NCBI GenBank assembly: GCA_022759145.1 | Contig: JAEMPV010000016.1 | Coordinates: forward strand, 1,864-65,863 | DNA from: Caldisericum sp. | GTDB taxonomy: Bacteria > Caldisericota > Caldisericia > Caldisericales > Caldisericaceae | DNA: 64,000 bases | Direction: 5' to 3' | Shown here: piece by piece, positions 20,335-28,918 of the stretch | Numbering within the stretch: the stretch's first letter is position 1 | How the letters are laid out: every line of letters starts with the position of its first letter | Program-made: the position numbers and the translations under genes | Notes under the pieces: model-generated | Told to the model about the DNA's origin: nothing | The model's database searches: none | Seen by the model: the letters and a program-made list of their open reading frames with translations, nothing else

Positions 20335-22770
20335 ATGGCAGACCTATTTCATGAAAAAGTAATAAATATACCAATTGAAGAAGAGGTAAAGAAATCTTAT
20401 CTCGATTATTCAATGAGTGTTATCATAGGAAGGGCGCTTCCAGATGTAAGAGACGGACTAAAACCAGTCCATAGAAGGATCATATATGCAATGAATGAAC
20501 TTGGATGCCTTCCAAATAGACCATACAAAAAGAGCGCAAGAATCGTTGGAGAAGTTCTTGGAAAGTATCACCCACATGGAGATGCATCCGTATATGACGC
20601 ACTCGTTCGAATGGCACAACCATTTTCACTTAGGTATCCGCTTGTGGACGGTCACGGTAATTTTGGCTCGATCGATGGAGATGTTGCAGCTGCAATGAGA
20701 TACACAGAAGCAAGACTTTCGCACATCGCAATGGAGATGCTCGACGGCCTTGATGAAAATACGGTAGATTTTGTTCCCAACTTTGATAACACCCTTAAAG
20801 AACCAGTTGTCCTTCCAGCAAAATTTCCTAATCTTCTTGTTAACGGCTCATCTGGTATTGCTGTTGGTATGGCAACAAACATCCCTCCGCACAACCTTAG
20901 AGAAGTAATCGATGCGTTAATATACCTTATTGATACGGAAATTATAAAAGGTAACATTGTAACAACGGAAGAACTAAGGCACTTCATTAAAGGACCGGAT
21001 TTCCCAACTGGTGGTTCGATACTTGGAACAACTGGAATAAAAGAGTATTTCGAAACAGGCAAGGGATCCGTCACCATAAGAGGAAAGTACAAAATAGAGG
21101 AAGGAAAGCACAAAAGAAAGTATTTTGTAATAACTGAGATTCCATACGAAGTAAATAAGGCAGAACTCGTAGAAGAAATCGCAAATCTTGCAAAAGAAAA
21201 GAAAATAAAAGGTATCGAAGACATAAGGGATGAGTCAGATAGGGAAGGTATTAGAATTGTTATAAAACTATCGGAAGATGTTAAGCCTGAAATTTTCGAA
21301 GCAGAACTTACAAAATTTACAAGATACGAAATTAGATACGGCGTCATACTTCTTGGGATTCTCGACAACCAGCCAAAGGTATTTACAATAAAGGAACTTC
21401 TTAATGAGTTCTTGAAATTTAGAAGCGATGTTTTAAGAAGACAAATACAGTTTAAACTTGAAAAAGCAAGGAGAAGCCTCGAAATATTAAGCGGAATAAG
21501 AAAGGCAATACTTAATATAGATGCAGTTATTCCTCTCATTAAGGAATCGCAAGATACGGAAGTTGCACGCAATAAATTAATGCAATTCCTTGCTCTTTCG
21601 GAGGAGCAGGCGAGGGCAATACTCGATATGAGGCTTGCAAGACTGACAAGCCTTGAAGTAGAAAAGATTGATGCAGACATAAAGGAAACAGAAGAACTTA
21701 TCAAGAACTTCAATGAAATTCTTACAAACAAAGAGAGATTCTATAACGAAATTAAGGAAGACCTGAGGAGAATAGGCAACAAATTCGGAGACGCAAGGAG
21801 AACGGAAATTCTTCACTCTTATGAAAAAATAGACGAAGAAGAGTTAATACCAGATGAAAATGTAATAGTAATTGTAACTCGTGGTGGATACCTGAAAAGA
21901 ATGAGAGAAGATGTATTCAAGGTACAAAGACGCGGAGGAAAAGGCGTTATAGGGCAATCAGTAGGGCAAGAGGATTACCCAATTGAAATACTCCCCACAA
22001 CATTGAAGAGTACAATTCTTTTCTTTACAAATCTTGGAAAGGTTTACTCTCTTAGGACATACGAAATACCAGAACTCGAGCGAACTGGAAAAGGAACTCC
22101 AATACACAGGCTTCTAAAACTGTCACCGAACGAGAACATAAGTAAGGTTATTTCAATAGACAAGGAACACAAGATAAAGAGTTTGCTTTTTGTTACAAGG
22201 CACGGTCTTGTAAAGAAAACAAAAATGGAAGAGTTCGAACGAATTACATCTGCTGGTAAAATTGCTTTAAAGCTAAGAGATGGCGATGAACTTGAGACAG
22301 TTATACCTCTTGCAGAAGAAGCAGAGGTTATGATAATTTCTAATGTAGGTCTTGCGGTGCGTTTTGACACAAAGACAATTCGTGAGATGGGAAGAGCATC
22401 GGCAGGAGTAATAGGAATGAGAGTAAAACAGGAAGAATTCGTTGTCGATGCCGAGATTCTCAAAGAAGATGACAGAGTAATTCTTGTTACCGAAAAAGGC
22501 TACGGAAAGATATTAAGCGTTAAAGAAATAAGAAAAACAAAACGAGGTGCAAAAGGTGTTAAGTGCATAAAATTAAGTAAAAAGACAGGAAATCTTGTTG
22601 CAGTAAAGGTTATACATGACGAAGAAAATGTTTACCTACTTTTAAAATCGGGAAATGTTATTAAAATAGAATTGAAAGATATAAAGGAGTTGGGTAGAAA
22701 TACGAGAGGTGTAATTCTTGTCAGATTTAAGGAAGGAGAAGATACAGTTTCTGCAATTGCGTTAGAGTAA
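20335..22770 (+). CDS. gyrA: DNA gyrase subunit A
   Basis: 811 residues. The catalytic Tyr123 lies in [12 protein letters not shown], after the QRDR-type stretch ([18 protein letters not shown], 77-94). The C-terminal beta-pinwheel has the GyrA box QRRGGKG (about 527-533), which allows DNA wrapping and so marks a gyrase rather than topoisomerase IV. The start has GAGGTG upstream and lies eight bases after the gyrB stop. No parC/parE pair is visible in the window. Confidence 0.97.
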   Translation: MADLFHEKVINIPIEEEVKKSYLDYSMSVIIGRALPDVRDGLKPVHRRIIYAMNELGCLPNRPYKKSARIVGEVLGKYHPHGDASVYDALVRMAQPFSLRYPLVDGHGNFGSIDGDVAAAMRYTEARLSHIAMEMLDGLDENTVDFVPNFDNTLKEPVVLPAKFPNLLVNGSSGIAVGMATNIPPHNLREVIDALIYLIDTEIIKGNIVTTEELRHFIKGPDFPTGGSILGTTGIKEYFETGKGSVTIRGKYKIEEGKHKRKYFVITEIPYEVNKAELVEEIANLAKEKKIKGIEDIRDESDREGIRIVIKLSEDVKPEIFEAELTKFTRYEIRYGVILLGILDNQPKVFTIKELLNEFLKFRSDVLRRQIQFKLEKARRSLEILSGIRKAILNIDAVIPLIKESQDTEVARNKLMQFLALSEEQARAILDMRLARLTSLEVEKIDADIKETEELIKNFNEILTNKERFYNEIKEDLRRIGNKFGDARRTEILHSYEKIDEEELIPDENVIVIVTRGGYLKRMREDVFKVQRRGGKGVIGQSVGQEDYPIEILPTTLKSTILFFTNLGKVYSLRTYEIPELERTGKGTPIHRLLKLSPNENISKVISIDKEHKIKSLLFVTRHGLVKKTKMEEFERITSAGKIALKLRDGDELETVIPLAEEAEVMIISNVGLAVRFDTKTIREMGRASAGVIGMRVKQEEFVVDAEILKEDDRVILVTEKGYGKILSVKEIRKTKRGAKGVKCIKLSKKTGNLVAVKVIHDEENVYLLLKSGNVIKIELKDIKELGRNTRGVILVRFKEGEDTVSAIALE

Positions 22771-22771
22771 G

Positions 22772-23788
22772 ATGAATAAAGAAATAAAAAATGCGCTTTT
22801 TACAAGTTTTGTTTTGGTTGTTGCAGTAGTGATCCTATACCTACTGTACACTGTAAGAGGTGTAATACCACCGATAATATTTGGCGCAGTGATTGCTTAT
22901 GTATTACTACCAGTAACAAATTTCTTTGAGAAACTCAAGTTTCCAAGATCCCTTGCTTCTTTTGTAACGCTACTTCTCTTTTTCTTTGTAATAATACTTC
23001 TCAGTTACTTCCTTCTGCCTCTCATCTTAAGAGAACTTATAGAACTCGGGCACAAAATACCAAACCTACAGGAAAACATATCTTCTTTTTTTGAAAATTT
23101 AGGAAAGGTTCTCAACGCCCAAGTTGAGAGCGCTTTTGTCCGAAATATAATATCTAATGCAACAACAACACTTCAGAGTGTAATTCTTAATTTCATATCA
23201 AACTTTGCAAAACAAGCAGGTTCAACGCTATCAAATATAGGTTCTCTTGTAATTTCCTTTCTTCTTGCGTACTTTTTTATGAAAGATTCCAAAGCACTCT
23301 ATAGAATTACTTTAAGAAGATTTGACCCAAGAATAAGAGTGAAGATTAAACAATACCTTGATAGAACAAATAGTGAAATGCGAACATACTTTTCAACACT
23401 CGTAATTATTTCAATTATTGTGGGCTTTTTTATGGGGCTTGGAAGTTTTATCGCTGGTGTAAAGTATGCTGTTTTTATAGGTTTTATTGATTCTTTTCTT
23501 GAGATGCTTCCCTACATTGGACCAACAATTGTATTTTTAACAGGCGCACTTCTATCTCTTACCCAGGGCTTCAAAACATTTCTTGCGTTTATCATCGTAT
23601 TCTCTATAGTCGAAGGTTTATTCAGCAATGGCATTTTACCTCATATGGTTGGTGACAAATTAAAAGTTCCACCTGTAATTATAATCCTTATGATTGCAAT
23701 AGGGGGCGCGATTTTCGGTCCTCTCGGAGTCCTTATCGCAACCCCCACATTCCTTATTTTGAGGAATATAAGAATAATCTTTAGTTAA
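22772..23788 (+). CDS. AI-2E family transporter (permease)
   Basis: 338 residues and seven to eight predicted membrane helices, arranged as in the AI-2E_transport family: a helix pair at about 10-48, a further helix near 60-85, a central amphipathic region (about 85-145), then helices from about 148 to the end. The conserved block near 235-275 (AVFIGFIDSFLEMLPYIGP) and the closing GPLGVLIATP are present. Substrates vary in this family (autoinducer-2, Na+/H+, peptides), so none is assigned. The start follows the gyrA stop by one base, so it is probably cotranscribed with gyrBA. It ends one base from the convergent DUF5666 gene. Confidence 0.85.
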   Translation: MNKEIKNALFTSFVLVVAVVILYLLYTVRGVIPPIIFGAVIAYVLLPVTNFFEKLKFPRSLASFVTLLLFFFVIILLSYFLLPLILRELIELGHKIPNLQENISSFFENLGKVLNAQVESAFVRNIISNATTTLQSVILNFISNFAKQAGSTLSNIGSLVISFLLAYFFMKDSKALYRITLRRFDPRIRVKIKQYLDRTNSEMRTYFSTLVIISIIVGFFMGLGSFIAGVKYAVFIGFIDSFLEMLPYIGPTIVFLTGALLSLTQGFKTFLAFIIVFSIVEGLFSNGILPHMVGDKLKVPPVIIILMIAIGGAIFGPLGVLIATPTFLILRNIRIIFS

Positions 23789-24793
23789 TTATGGCTTTTT
23801 AGGTGCTGGTACTTTAATTTTGAAAGTAATAATGTTCGAAATTTCAACAGTGCTAACATCGACATATTTGCCAAGAATAAGAACCCTATCTCCAACTTTT
23901 AGGTCTGTAATTTTTACTTTACCTTTGTAGTCCTGAGGAAACTTGAAAGTTATAAGTGGTAGTTCTGATAACTTCAAAGTCTTGTTTTCAAGGTCAATAA
24001 AGGAAACTGTTCCGCCCACTGCAACTGCTGTATTCGGTTTAAAGGCAAGGACAACTATTGATGTTGCAAAGTAATTGCCTGATGCTGCATCGAGCCTTGC
24101 ATGAATTTGAACTGGGTCTCCAACCTTTAAATCAGCAAATTTGATACGACCTGTTCCGACCTTTGTAATTGAAGTTTTATCGTTTACAAAGATTTGATAA
24201 TCAAAGTCTTTTACTTTCACATAGTTAGAACCGATTTCTGTTATATAGGTCCTCATTTCAAATTCCTTATGTGAAATTATCAGAATTTCCTTTGCAACAT
24301 ACACATCCTGCGAGTATTCACCGTGAACTACAACCCTATCGCCCACCTGAATCTCAGAAAAACTGACTAATTTCCCTTTGAACCTTACTTTAGTATCCGC
24401 ATTTACAACAATTGTTTTTCCGTTAACGACTATTGCATTTTGTGAAATAGATGAGACCTCACCTGAAATAGTAAACACCTTTGCAATAGATAAGTCGGTG
24501 AATGCAAGTACAAGTCTTGCAACAAGTTTATTGTCGAGGTTCTCGCACATCGCAATCGCCTGCATGCCTACCTTAATATCATTTATTGTTGCAGACTTCC
24601 CGTTAAGCCTCAACACAGTATCGTCTTTAATCGAAACTTCCTTGCCTCCAATTTTAATAGAAGTTGCAGAAATTGATTCTATTGCGCCCTTAACGACTTC
24701 AACCTTCGGTAGCGTAGTCTTTGCACCTGCGCTTACTGGTAACAGCGCCACAATCAAAAGCAAAACTAATACAAAAACCAAAAATCTCTTCAT
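23789..24793 (-). CDS. Secreted protein with repeated DUF5666-like beta domains
   Basis: 334 residues from the ATG at 24793, chosen over an in-frame GTG 15 bases earlier because that GTG lies in the ribosome-binding site (GGAGGTG). Residues 1-25 form a classical signal peptide ending near SAGA. The mature part has four tandem modules of 70-80 residues, each following the pattern 'inhibit-free' GxVxxI...IxVxGKxIxVxxxTxV...FxDLKVGDxVxVxG, for example EIQVGDRVVVHGEY, DLKVGDPVQIHA and DLKVGDRVLILGKY. This resembles DUF5666. No catalytic residues are evident; an exported beta-rich structural or binding role is a guess. Confidence 0.72.
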   Translation of the reverse strand: MKRFLVFVLVLLLIVALLPVSAGAKTTLPKVEVVKGAIESISATSIKIGGKEVSIKDDTVLRLNGKSATINDIKVGMQAIAMCENLDNKLVARLVLAFTDLSIAKVFTISGEVSSISQNAIVVNGKTIVVNADTKVRFKGKLVSFSEIQVGDRVVVHGEYSQDVYVAKEILIISHKEFEMRTYITEIGSNYVKVKDFDYQIFVNDKTSITKVGTGRIKFADLKVGDPVQIHARLDAASGNYFATSIVVLAFKPNTAVAVGGTVSFIDLENKTLKLSELPLITFKFPQDYKGKVKITDLKVGDRVLILGKYVDVSTVEISNIITFKIKVPAPKKP

Positions 24794-24805
24794 CCTTATC
24801 ACCTC

Positions 24806-24828
24806 CACATAATAATATGTATTATGTG
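24806..24828. repeat. Nine-base inverted repeat before the DUF5666 gene
   Basis: CACATAATA (24806-24814) and TATTATGTG (24820-24828), five bases apart, ending directly at the ribosome-binding site of the DUF5666 gene. It could be an operator or an mRNA hairpin affecting translation. Confidence 0.6.
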
Positions 24829-24884
24829 TCGAAAATGTTACAAAAAGAATGAAATTAAATTTTCTTAAAAATTGATTTCTACTC

Positions 24885-24913
24885 TTGACAGAGGAAAAAA
24901 AGATATCTATAAT
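24885..24913 (+). promoter_or_regulatory. Consensus sigma-70-type promoter of the asparagine synthetase leader
   Basis: TTGACA (24885-24890), exactly 17 bases, TATAAT (24908-24913): a perfect consensus and the best promoter in the window. The expected start of transcription is near 24920, only about five bases before the leader-peptide ATG. Confidence 0.88.
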
Positions 24914-24924
24914 ACATCCAAAGT

Positions 24925-24999
24925 ATGGAAAGGGTTAGATTAGCAGTAGCAAATAATAACAATAATAATAACCTGCCCGGCGCCGGTCGGTTTGGGTAG
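24925..24999 (+). CDS. Asparagine leader peptide (attenuator), 24 residues with seven consecutive Asn
   Basis: ATG at 24925 opens a 24-codon frame ending in TAG at 24997-24999: MERVRLAVA, seven Asn (AAT/AAC at 24952-24972), LPGAGRFG. It has almost no untranslated leader and no Shine-Dalgarno sequence. Seven Asn codons in a row directly upstream of a terminator and an asparagine synthetase gene are the signature of a ribosome-mediated attenuator: translation speed through the run reports the supply of Asn-tRNA(Asn). The protein product is probably unimportant. Too short for usual gene callers. Confidence 0.88.
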   Translation: MERVRLAVANNNNNNNLPGAGRFG

Positions 25000-25046
25000 C
25001 TACTGCTAATCTTTACCCAAAGGCCGGCAAAGAAGCCGGCCTTTTT
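24937..25046 (+). promoter_or_regulatory. Asn-responsive transcription attenuator with alternative hairpins
   Basis: Three mutually exclusive structures are visible. Stem A: 24937-24950 pairs with 24999-25012 (14 pairs). Antiterminator: TTTGGGTA (24991-24998) with TACCCAAA (25014-25021), extended by GCCGG (24982-24986) with CCGGC (25024-25028). Terminator: GGCCGGC (25022-25028) with GCCGGCC (25035-25041), then five T. A ribosome stalled on the Asn codons covers the 5' arm of stem A and lets the antiterminator form. A ribosome reaching the TAG covers the antiterminator's 5' arm and lets the terminator form. Confidence 0.85.
25022..25046 (+). terminator. Conditional intrinsic terminator upstream of the asparagine synthetase gene
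   Basis: Seven G/C-rich pairs (GGCCGGC/GCCGGCC), loop AAAGAA, T5. It lies 31 bases before the synthetase ATG and is the OFF state of the attenuator. Confidence 0.9.
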
Positions 25047-25077
25047 AAATTTTAAAAACAAAATTTAGGAGGTAAGA

Positions 25078-25959
25078 ATGAAAAAGGAAGTTTTAGAAGT
25101 GCAAAGTGAAGCCATCTTCAGGATGGGAGAGTTTTTGAGAAACGAAGGCTTTGTCGAGTTATTACCTGTAATTATTTCCCCGCTAACCGATCCTTTGAAC
25201 CACTCTGTTTACGATGCTAAGATTCCTTATGGTAATGGCTACTATTCACTTACGAAGTCAATGATATTTCACAAGCAACTTGCCCTAAGAGAATATCCAA
25301 AAATTTTCATTTTCTCACCCAATGTAAGGCTTGAAACTGAGGACAAAAAGCATACAGGAAGGCATCTTATTGAATTTGTTCAACTTGACCTCGAAGTAAA
25401 AGATGCAACCCGAGAAGACATTTTAGACCTTGTAGAAAGGCTTCTTGTTTACACAATGCAAAAACTTGAAGAAAAATTCGGTTCATTTATAAAATCAGTT
25501 AACCCAAACTTCCATATCCCAAAAACACCATTTGAAAGAGTAAAATACCTCGAAGCAAAGGAAAAATTTGGAAGAGATTTTGAGTTATTGCTTTCAAAAG
25601 AAAAAGAAGATCCGTTTTTCTTAATTGACATTCCTATTGAAGAACGCGAATTTTACGATAGATTAAGCGACGATGGAAAAACGCTTGTTGATATGGACCT
25701 TATTTATCCTTATGGATTTGGAGAAGGTATGTCTGGTGGAGAAAGAGAATACGAGCTTGATAGGATAATTATGAGGATGAAGTACAAGAATATGAACCTT
25801 GAGGATTGGAAGTGGTATCTCGAGGAAGTGAAAAAAGGCATACCAAAATCTGCAGGATGTGGTATAGGAATTGAAAGGTTTGTGCGTTTTGTCTTGAATT
25901 TACCAAGCGTCAAAGATACGAGGCTTTTTGCAAAATTGCCAGGTGAAATAGCCCTTTAA
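25078..25959 (+). CDS. Asparagine synthetase of the AsnRS-related (archaeal, AS-AR) type
   Basis: 293 residues forming a class II aminoacyl-tRNA synthetase catalytic core with no N-terminal anticodon-binding OB domain. Motif 2 spans about 82-100 (NVRLE ... TGRHLIEF) and motif 3 is GCGIGIERFVRF (about 260-271). Such core-only relatives of AspRS/AsnRS in archaea make asparagine from aspartate, ammonia and ATP; this is not the E. coli AsnA or the glutamine-dependent AsnB family. The leader peptide of seven Asn codons upstream independently supports an asparagine product. AGGAGG precedes the start. glnA follows 55 bases downstream. A truncated AsnRS paralogue of other function is the alternative, but it fits the leader less well. 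Confidence 0.85.
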   Translation: MKKEVLEVQSEAIFRMGEFLRNEGFVELLPVIISPLTDPLNHSVYDAKIPYGNGYYSLTKSMIFHKQLALREYPKIFIFSPNVRLETEDKKHTGRHLIEFVQLDLEVKDATREDILDLVERLLVYTMQKLEEKFGSFIKSVNPNFHIPKTPFERVKYLEAKEKFGRDFELLLSKEKEDPFFLIDIPIEEREFYDRLSDDGKTLVDMDLIYPYGFGEGMSGGEREYELDRIIMRMKYKNMNLEDWKWYLEEVKKGIPKSAGCGIGIERFVRFVLNLPSVKDTRLFAKLPGEIAL

Positions 25960-25968
25960 ATATATATT

Positions 25969-25996
25969 TTGAATTCGTAACTAACTTGCATATTAT
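25969..25996 (+). promoter_or_regulatory. Possible promoter of glnA
   Basis: TTGAAT (25969-25974), 16-base spacer, TATTAT (25991-25996), just before the glnA ribosome-binding site. No sigma-54 -24/-12 element is seen despite rpoN being present in the genome. Confidence 0.45.
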
Positions 25997-26014
25997 TAAA
26001 AGGAGGAGGCGGAA

Positions 26015-27340
26015 ATGAAAAATACAGAGGATTTAATAAGAGAAGTACATGAAAAGAAGATAGATATTATATGGCTCCAGTTTACTGACATTCTGGGATT
26101 TCCTAAACTTGTTGAAATTTCATCAAAAATGCTCCCCAAAGTTCTTTCCGAAGGCATTGCATTTGATGGTTCTTCGATTGAGGGCTTTGCAAGAATAGAG
26201 GAATCGGATATGCTTTTGAAACCAAACCCAGAAACATTTTCAGTACTCCCATGGACGCTTAAAAACGACATTAAAATAGGAAAAATCGTTTGCGATGTTT
26301 ATTTAGATGAGAACACGCCTTTTGAGGGAGACCCGCGCTTCAGACTTAAAAAAGTCCTTAAAGAGGCTGCTTCAAATGGCTATTTTATGCAAAATGGGGT
26401 AGAGGAAGAGTTCTTCCTATTTAAACTTAAGGACGGAAATCCTTCAACAGAACTTGTAAGCAAAGGAAGTTATTTTGAAATGCTTCCTGAGGATGTAGGC
26501 GAAAAGACACGTGCTCTCATAGCAAAAGCCCTCGAGGAAATGGGCTTCGAAATTGAGACTTCACATCACGAAGTGTCACCCTCACAGCACGAAATCGACT
26601 TCAAATACGCAGATCCCATTACTACGGCAGATCGTATTATAACCTTTAAAATTGCCGCAAAAACTATCGCATTAATAAACGGACTTTACGCAACATTTAT
26701 GCCAAAACCCCTCTTTGGAGTTAATGGATCTGGAGCACACACAAATATTTCCCTTATAGATGATAACGGAAACAACCTCTTCTTTGATAAAAATGAGGAA
26801 TTTGAACTCTCTCACATAGCAAGGTATTTTATAGGAGGAATTTTCAAGCACATTGATGCAATTACTGCGATTGCAAATCCAACAGTAAATTCATACAAAA
26901 GAATCGTCCCAGGGTTTGAAGCACCTGTTTATGTCTCCTGGGCTGTTAAAAATAGAAGCGCCCTCATAAGAATTCCTCAGGCAAACGAAAAGACAAAAAG
27001 AATTGAGTTTAGAAGCCCTGACCCAACTGCAAACCCATACCTTCTTTTTACAGTAATCCTCAAAGCAGGACTTGACGGAATAAGCAATAAAATTGACCCA
27101 GGTGAGCCTGCAAATGAAGTAAACATCTTCGAAGAAAACGAAAAATTCCCAAATAAATTCAGGACTTTGCCTGCAACCTTAAAGGAAGCAATTGAGGCAC
27201 TCAAAAAGGATGATGTTATACTTGAAGCACTGGGGAGTCAAATTGCACAAAAGTACATCGAGGCAAAGGAAGCAGAGTGGGATGAGTACAGAATTGCGGT
27301 AACTGATTGGGAAATTAATAAAATACTCCCTCTATATTAA
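26015..27340 (+). CDS. glnA: Glutamine synthetase, type I (alpha subtype)
   Basis: 441 residues, the length of GSI-alpha enzymes. It ligates ammonia to glutamate with ATP. Seen: the beta-grasp N-domain, GIAFDGSSIEGF (about 47-58), the metal-binding NGVEEEFFL (about 126), NGSGAHTNISL (about 240), KNRSALIRIP (about 311) and EFRSPDPTANPY (about 325). The Asn in the NGSG motif is normal for Bacillus-type enzymes. The start has AGGAGGAGG. It lies 55 bases after the asparagine synthetase gene, so two ammonia-fixing ligases are adjacent; glnA may be read both from the attenuated transcript and from its own weak promoter. Confidence 0.98.
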   Translation: MKNTEDLIREVHEKKIDIIWLQFTDILGFPKLVEISSKMLPKVLSEGIAFDGSSIEGFARIEESDMLLKPNPETFSVLPWTLKNDIKIGKIVCDVYLDENTPFEGDPRFRLKKVLKEAASNGYFMQNGVEEEFFLFKLKDGNPSTELVSKGSYFEMLPEDVGEKTRALIAKALEEMGFEIETSHHEVSPSQHEIDFKYADPITTADRIITFKIAAKTIALINGLYATFMPKPLFGVNGSGAHTNISLIDDNGNNLFFDKNEEFELSHIARYFIGGIFKHIDAITAIANPTVNSYKRIVPGFEAPVYVSWAVKNRSALIRIPQANEKTKRIEFRSPDPTANPYLLFTVILKAGLDGISNKIDPGEPANEVNIFEENEKFPNKFRTLPATLKEAIEALKKDDVILEALGSQIAQKYIEAKEAEWDEYRIAVTDWEINKILPLY

Positions 27341-27347
27341 AGGCTAT

Positions 27348-27375
27348 TTGAAAAAATAGGTCCTGAACATATAAT
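27348..27375 (+). promoter_or_regulatory. Promoter of the glycosyltransferase-surE pair, near-leaderless
   Basis: TTGAAA (27348-27353), 16-base spacer, TATAAT (27370-27375), then eight bases to the ATG; there is no Shine-Dalgarno sequence. Confidence 0.6.
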
Positions 27376-27383
27376 GATTTGAG

Positions 27384-28097
27384 ATGACAAGGTATATAAA
27401 GTTTTCTATTGTAATTCCTGCCCATAATGAGGAGAAGTACATAGAGGAAACATTAAAGCATCTAAAGGATGTTGGATATCCAAAGGATTATTATGAGGTT
27501 ATTGTTGTCGAAAATGGCTCGCAGGATAAAACCTATGAGGTTGCGAAAAAATTCGAAGGAGAAAATTTTAAGATTTTTTCTATCGATAAAAAAGGTGTAT
27601 CCATTGCGCGAAATTTTGGAGCAAAGCAAATTTCAAAAGATTCGGATTGGATTATATTTCTCGATGCAGATACACACCTTAAAAATGGGTTTTTAGATGA
27701 CTTAAATACCTACATTCAAAAAAACGAAAGTAAAAACATTGTTGTAGGCACAACCTCGTTAACACCTCTCAGCAATTCCTTTTATGCAAAACTCTGGTTT
27801 AGATTTTACGATATAGCGCATATATTGCTTCATGCATCTTTAAGTATCCAGATTGTAAGAAAAGATGTGTTTTATAAAGTTTGGTATGACGAGAATTTAC
27901 AGTATACTGAAGATTGGAAGATGATGAAAAATGCAGAACGTTTTGGCAGATTTTTCTTTATGTGGACAGATAAAGTTTACACCTCCACCCGAAGATTTGA
28001 TTCTGTTGGATATTTCAAGCAACTAATTCTCTTTATATATTGGGGGATATTGCCTGAGAAGTATAAAAGAAAGGTAAATTACGAGGTGATAAGATGA
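27384..28097 (+). CDS. Family 2 glycosyltransferase
   Basis: 237 residues. GT-A fold features: FSIVIPAHNEEKYIEETL at the N-terminus, VVENGSQDKT (about 41), the nucleotide-sugar/metal motif FLDADTHL (about 92), and acceptor-side YTEDWKMM (about 172). No membrane helix is evident, although the C-terminal LILFIYWGIL is hydrophobic. The family transfers a sugar from a nucleotide- or lipid-linked donor; the substrate is unknown. It overlaps surE by four bases, so the two are cotranscribed. Confidence 0.88.
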   Translation: MTRYIKFSIVIPAHNEEKYIEETLKHLKDVGYPKDYYEVIVVENGSQDKTYEVAKKFEGENFKIFSIDKKGVSIARNFGAKQISKDSDWIIFLDADTHLKNGFLDDLNTYIQKNESKNIVVGTTSLTPLSNSFYAKLWFRFYDIAHILLHASLSIQIVRKDVFYKVWYDENLQYTEDWKMMKNAERFGRFFFMWTDKVYTSTRRFDSVGYFKQLILFIYWGILPEKYKRKVNYEVIR

Positions 28098-28873
28098 GGA
28101 TATTACTTGTTAATGATGATGGCATTTACGCAAAGGGAATTAGGATTCTTGCAAAATTCCTTAGAGAATTGGGGGATGTGGTAGTTGTTGCACCTGACAG
28201 GCAAAAGAGCGCAGCAGGACATTCTCTTACAATTAACGATGTGCTTCTCATTAAGGAAGTCGAAATAGAAGAAGGCTTCAAGGGAATTGCAGTTGTCGAT
28301 GGGACACCAACCGATTGCGTTCTTGTAGGTGTAAAAGACATAATGAAAGACGAACCACCAGATTTTGTTGTTTCAGGAATAAATCACGGAGCAAATTTGG
28401 GAGGAGACATTCTCTATTCAGGAACAGTTGCAGGTGCACTTGAAGGACTTGCAAACGGTTTTAAATCGGTTGCAATTTCGCTCGATGTTCATAGCGATGA
28501 AGGACATTTTGAAACTGCTGCAACAGTTGCTAAGAAAATACTTCAAACACCGGAACTTTTTGAAGGGATTGTAGAAGAGCGCTCAATACTGAATGTTAAT
28601 GTTCCCAATGTGCCTTATGAAGAACTAAATGGTTTCAGGATTACAAGACAGGGAAAAACGCAATACGAAAACTACCTTGAAAAGTATGTTAATCCCCAGG
28701 GAAAAATTTTCTACTGGATCGGGGGAGACAGACCTCCTCACGAACTTGAGGAAGACACAGACTCTTTTGCCGTTGCAAATAAATATGTTTCGATAACACC
28801 AATAAATATTGACCTTACAAATTATGCACTAATTGGAAAACTCAAAAGAATCCTTCCAAAACTTACAGTGTAA
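28094..28873 (+). CDS. surE: 5'/3'-nucleotidase SurE
   Basis: 259 residues. The metal-binding NDDG (7-10) follows ILLV; APDRQKSAAGHSLT (about 35-48) and SGINHGANLGGDILYSGTVAGA (in two blocks from about 95) complete the active site. SurE is a metal-dependent phosphatase acting on nucleoside monophosphates and polyphosphate and is linked to stationary-phase survival. The start, with GAGGTG upstream, lies within the last codon of the glycosyltransferase. A hairpin after the stop probably terminates transcription. Confidence 0.96.
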   Translation: MRILLVNDDGIYAKGIRILAKFLRELGDVVVVAPDRQKSAAGHSLTINDVLLIKEVEIEEGFKGIAVVDGTPTDCVLVGVKDIMKDEPPDFVVSGINHGANLGGDILYSGTVAGALEGLANGFKSVAISLDVHSDEGHFETAATVAKKILQTPELFEGIVEERSILNVNVPNVPYEELNGFRITRQGKTQYENYLEKYVNPQGKIFYWIGGDRPPHELEEDTDSFAVANKYVSITPINIDLTNYALIGKLKRILPKLTV

Positions 28874-28880
28874 AAAAATG

Positions 28881-28898
28881 GGGGCACAGATGTGCCCC
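28881..28898. terminator. Bidirectional terminator between surE and htpX
   Basis: Inverted repeat GGGGCACA/TGTGCCCC flanked by an A run on the left (28872-28878) and a T tract on the right, between two convergent genes. Confidence 0.8.
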
Positions 28899-28918
28899 AT
28901 CAAATTTTTAATAAGTTC

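Noticed and set aside
20652-21731. Long antisense frame (359 codons) inside gyrA
   Set aside because: Ser/Leu/Ile-rich shadow of a strong gene with no ribosome-binding site or recognisable domain.
24794-25077. Asn-rich repeat as a simple AAT microsatellite
   Set aside because: The run is in frame with an ATG and a stop, mixes AAT and AAC codons, and is embedded in matching alternative stems, so a leader peptide explains it better.
25960-26014. Sigma-54 promoter before glnA
   Set aside because: No GG-N10-GC at -24/-12 spacing; a sigma-70-like element fits better.
26015-27340. Loss of an active-site His in glutamine synthetase (NGSGAHTN)
   Set aside because: Asn at this position is normal in Bacillus-type GSI-alpha enzymes.
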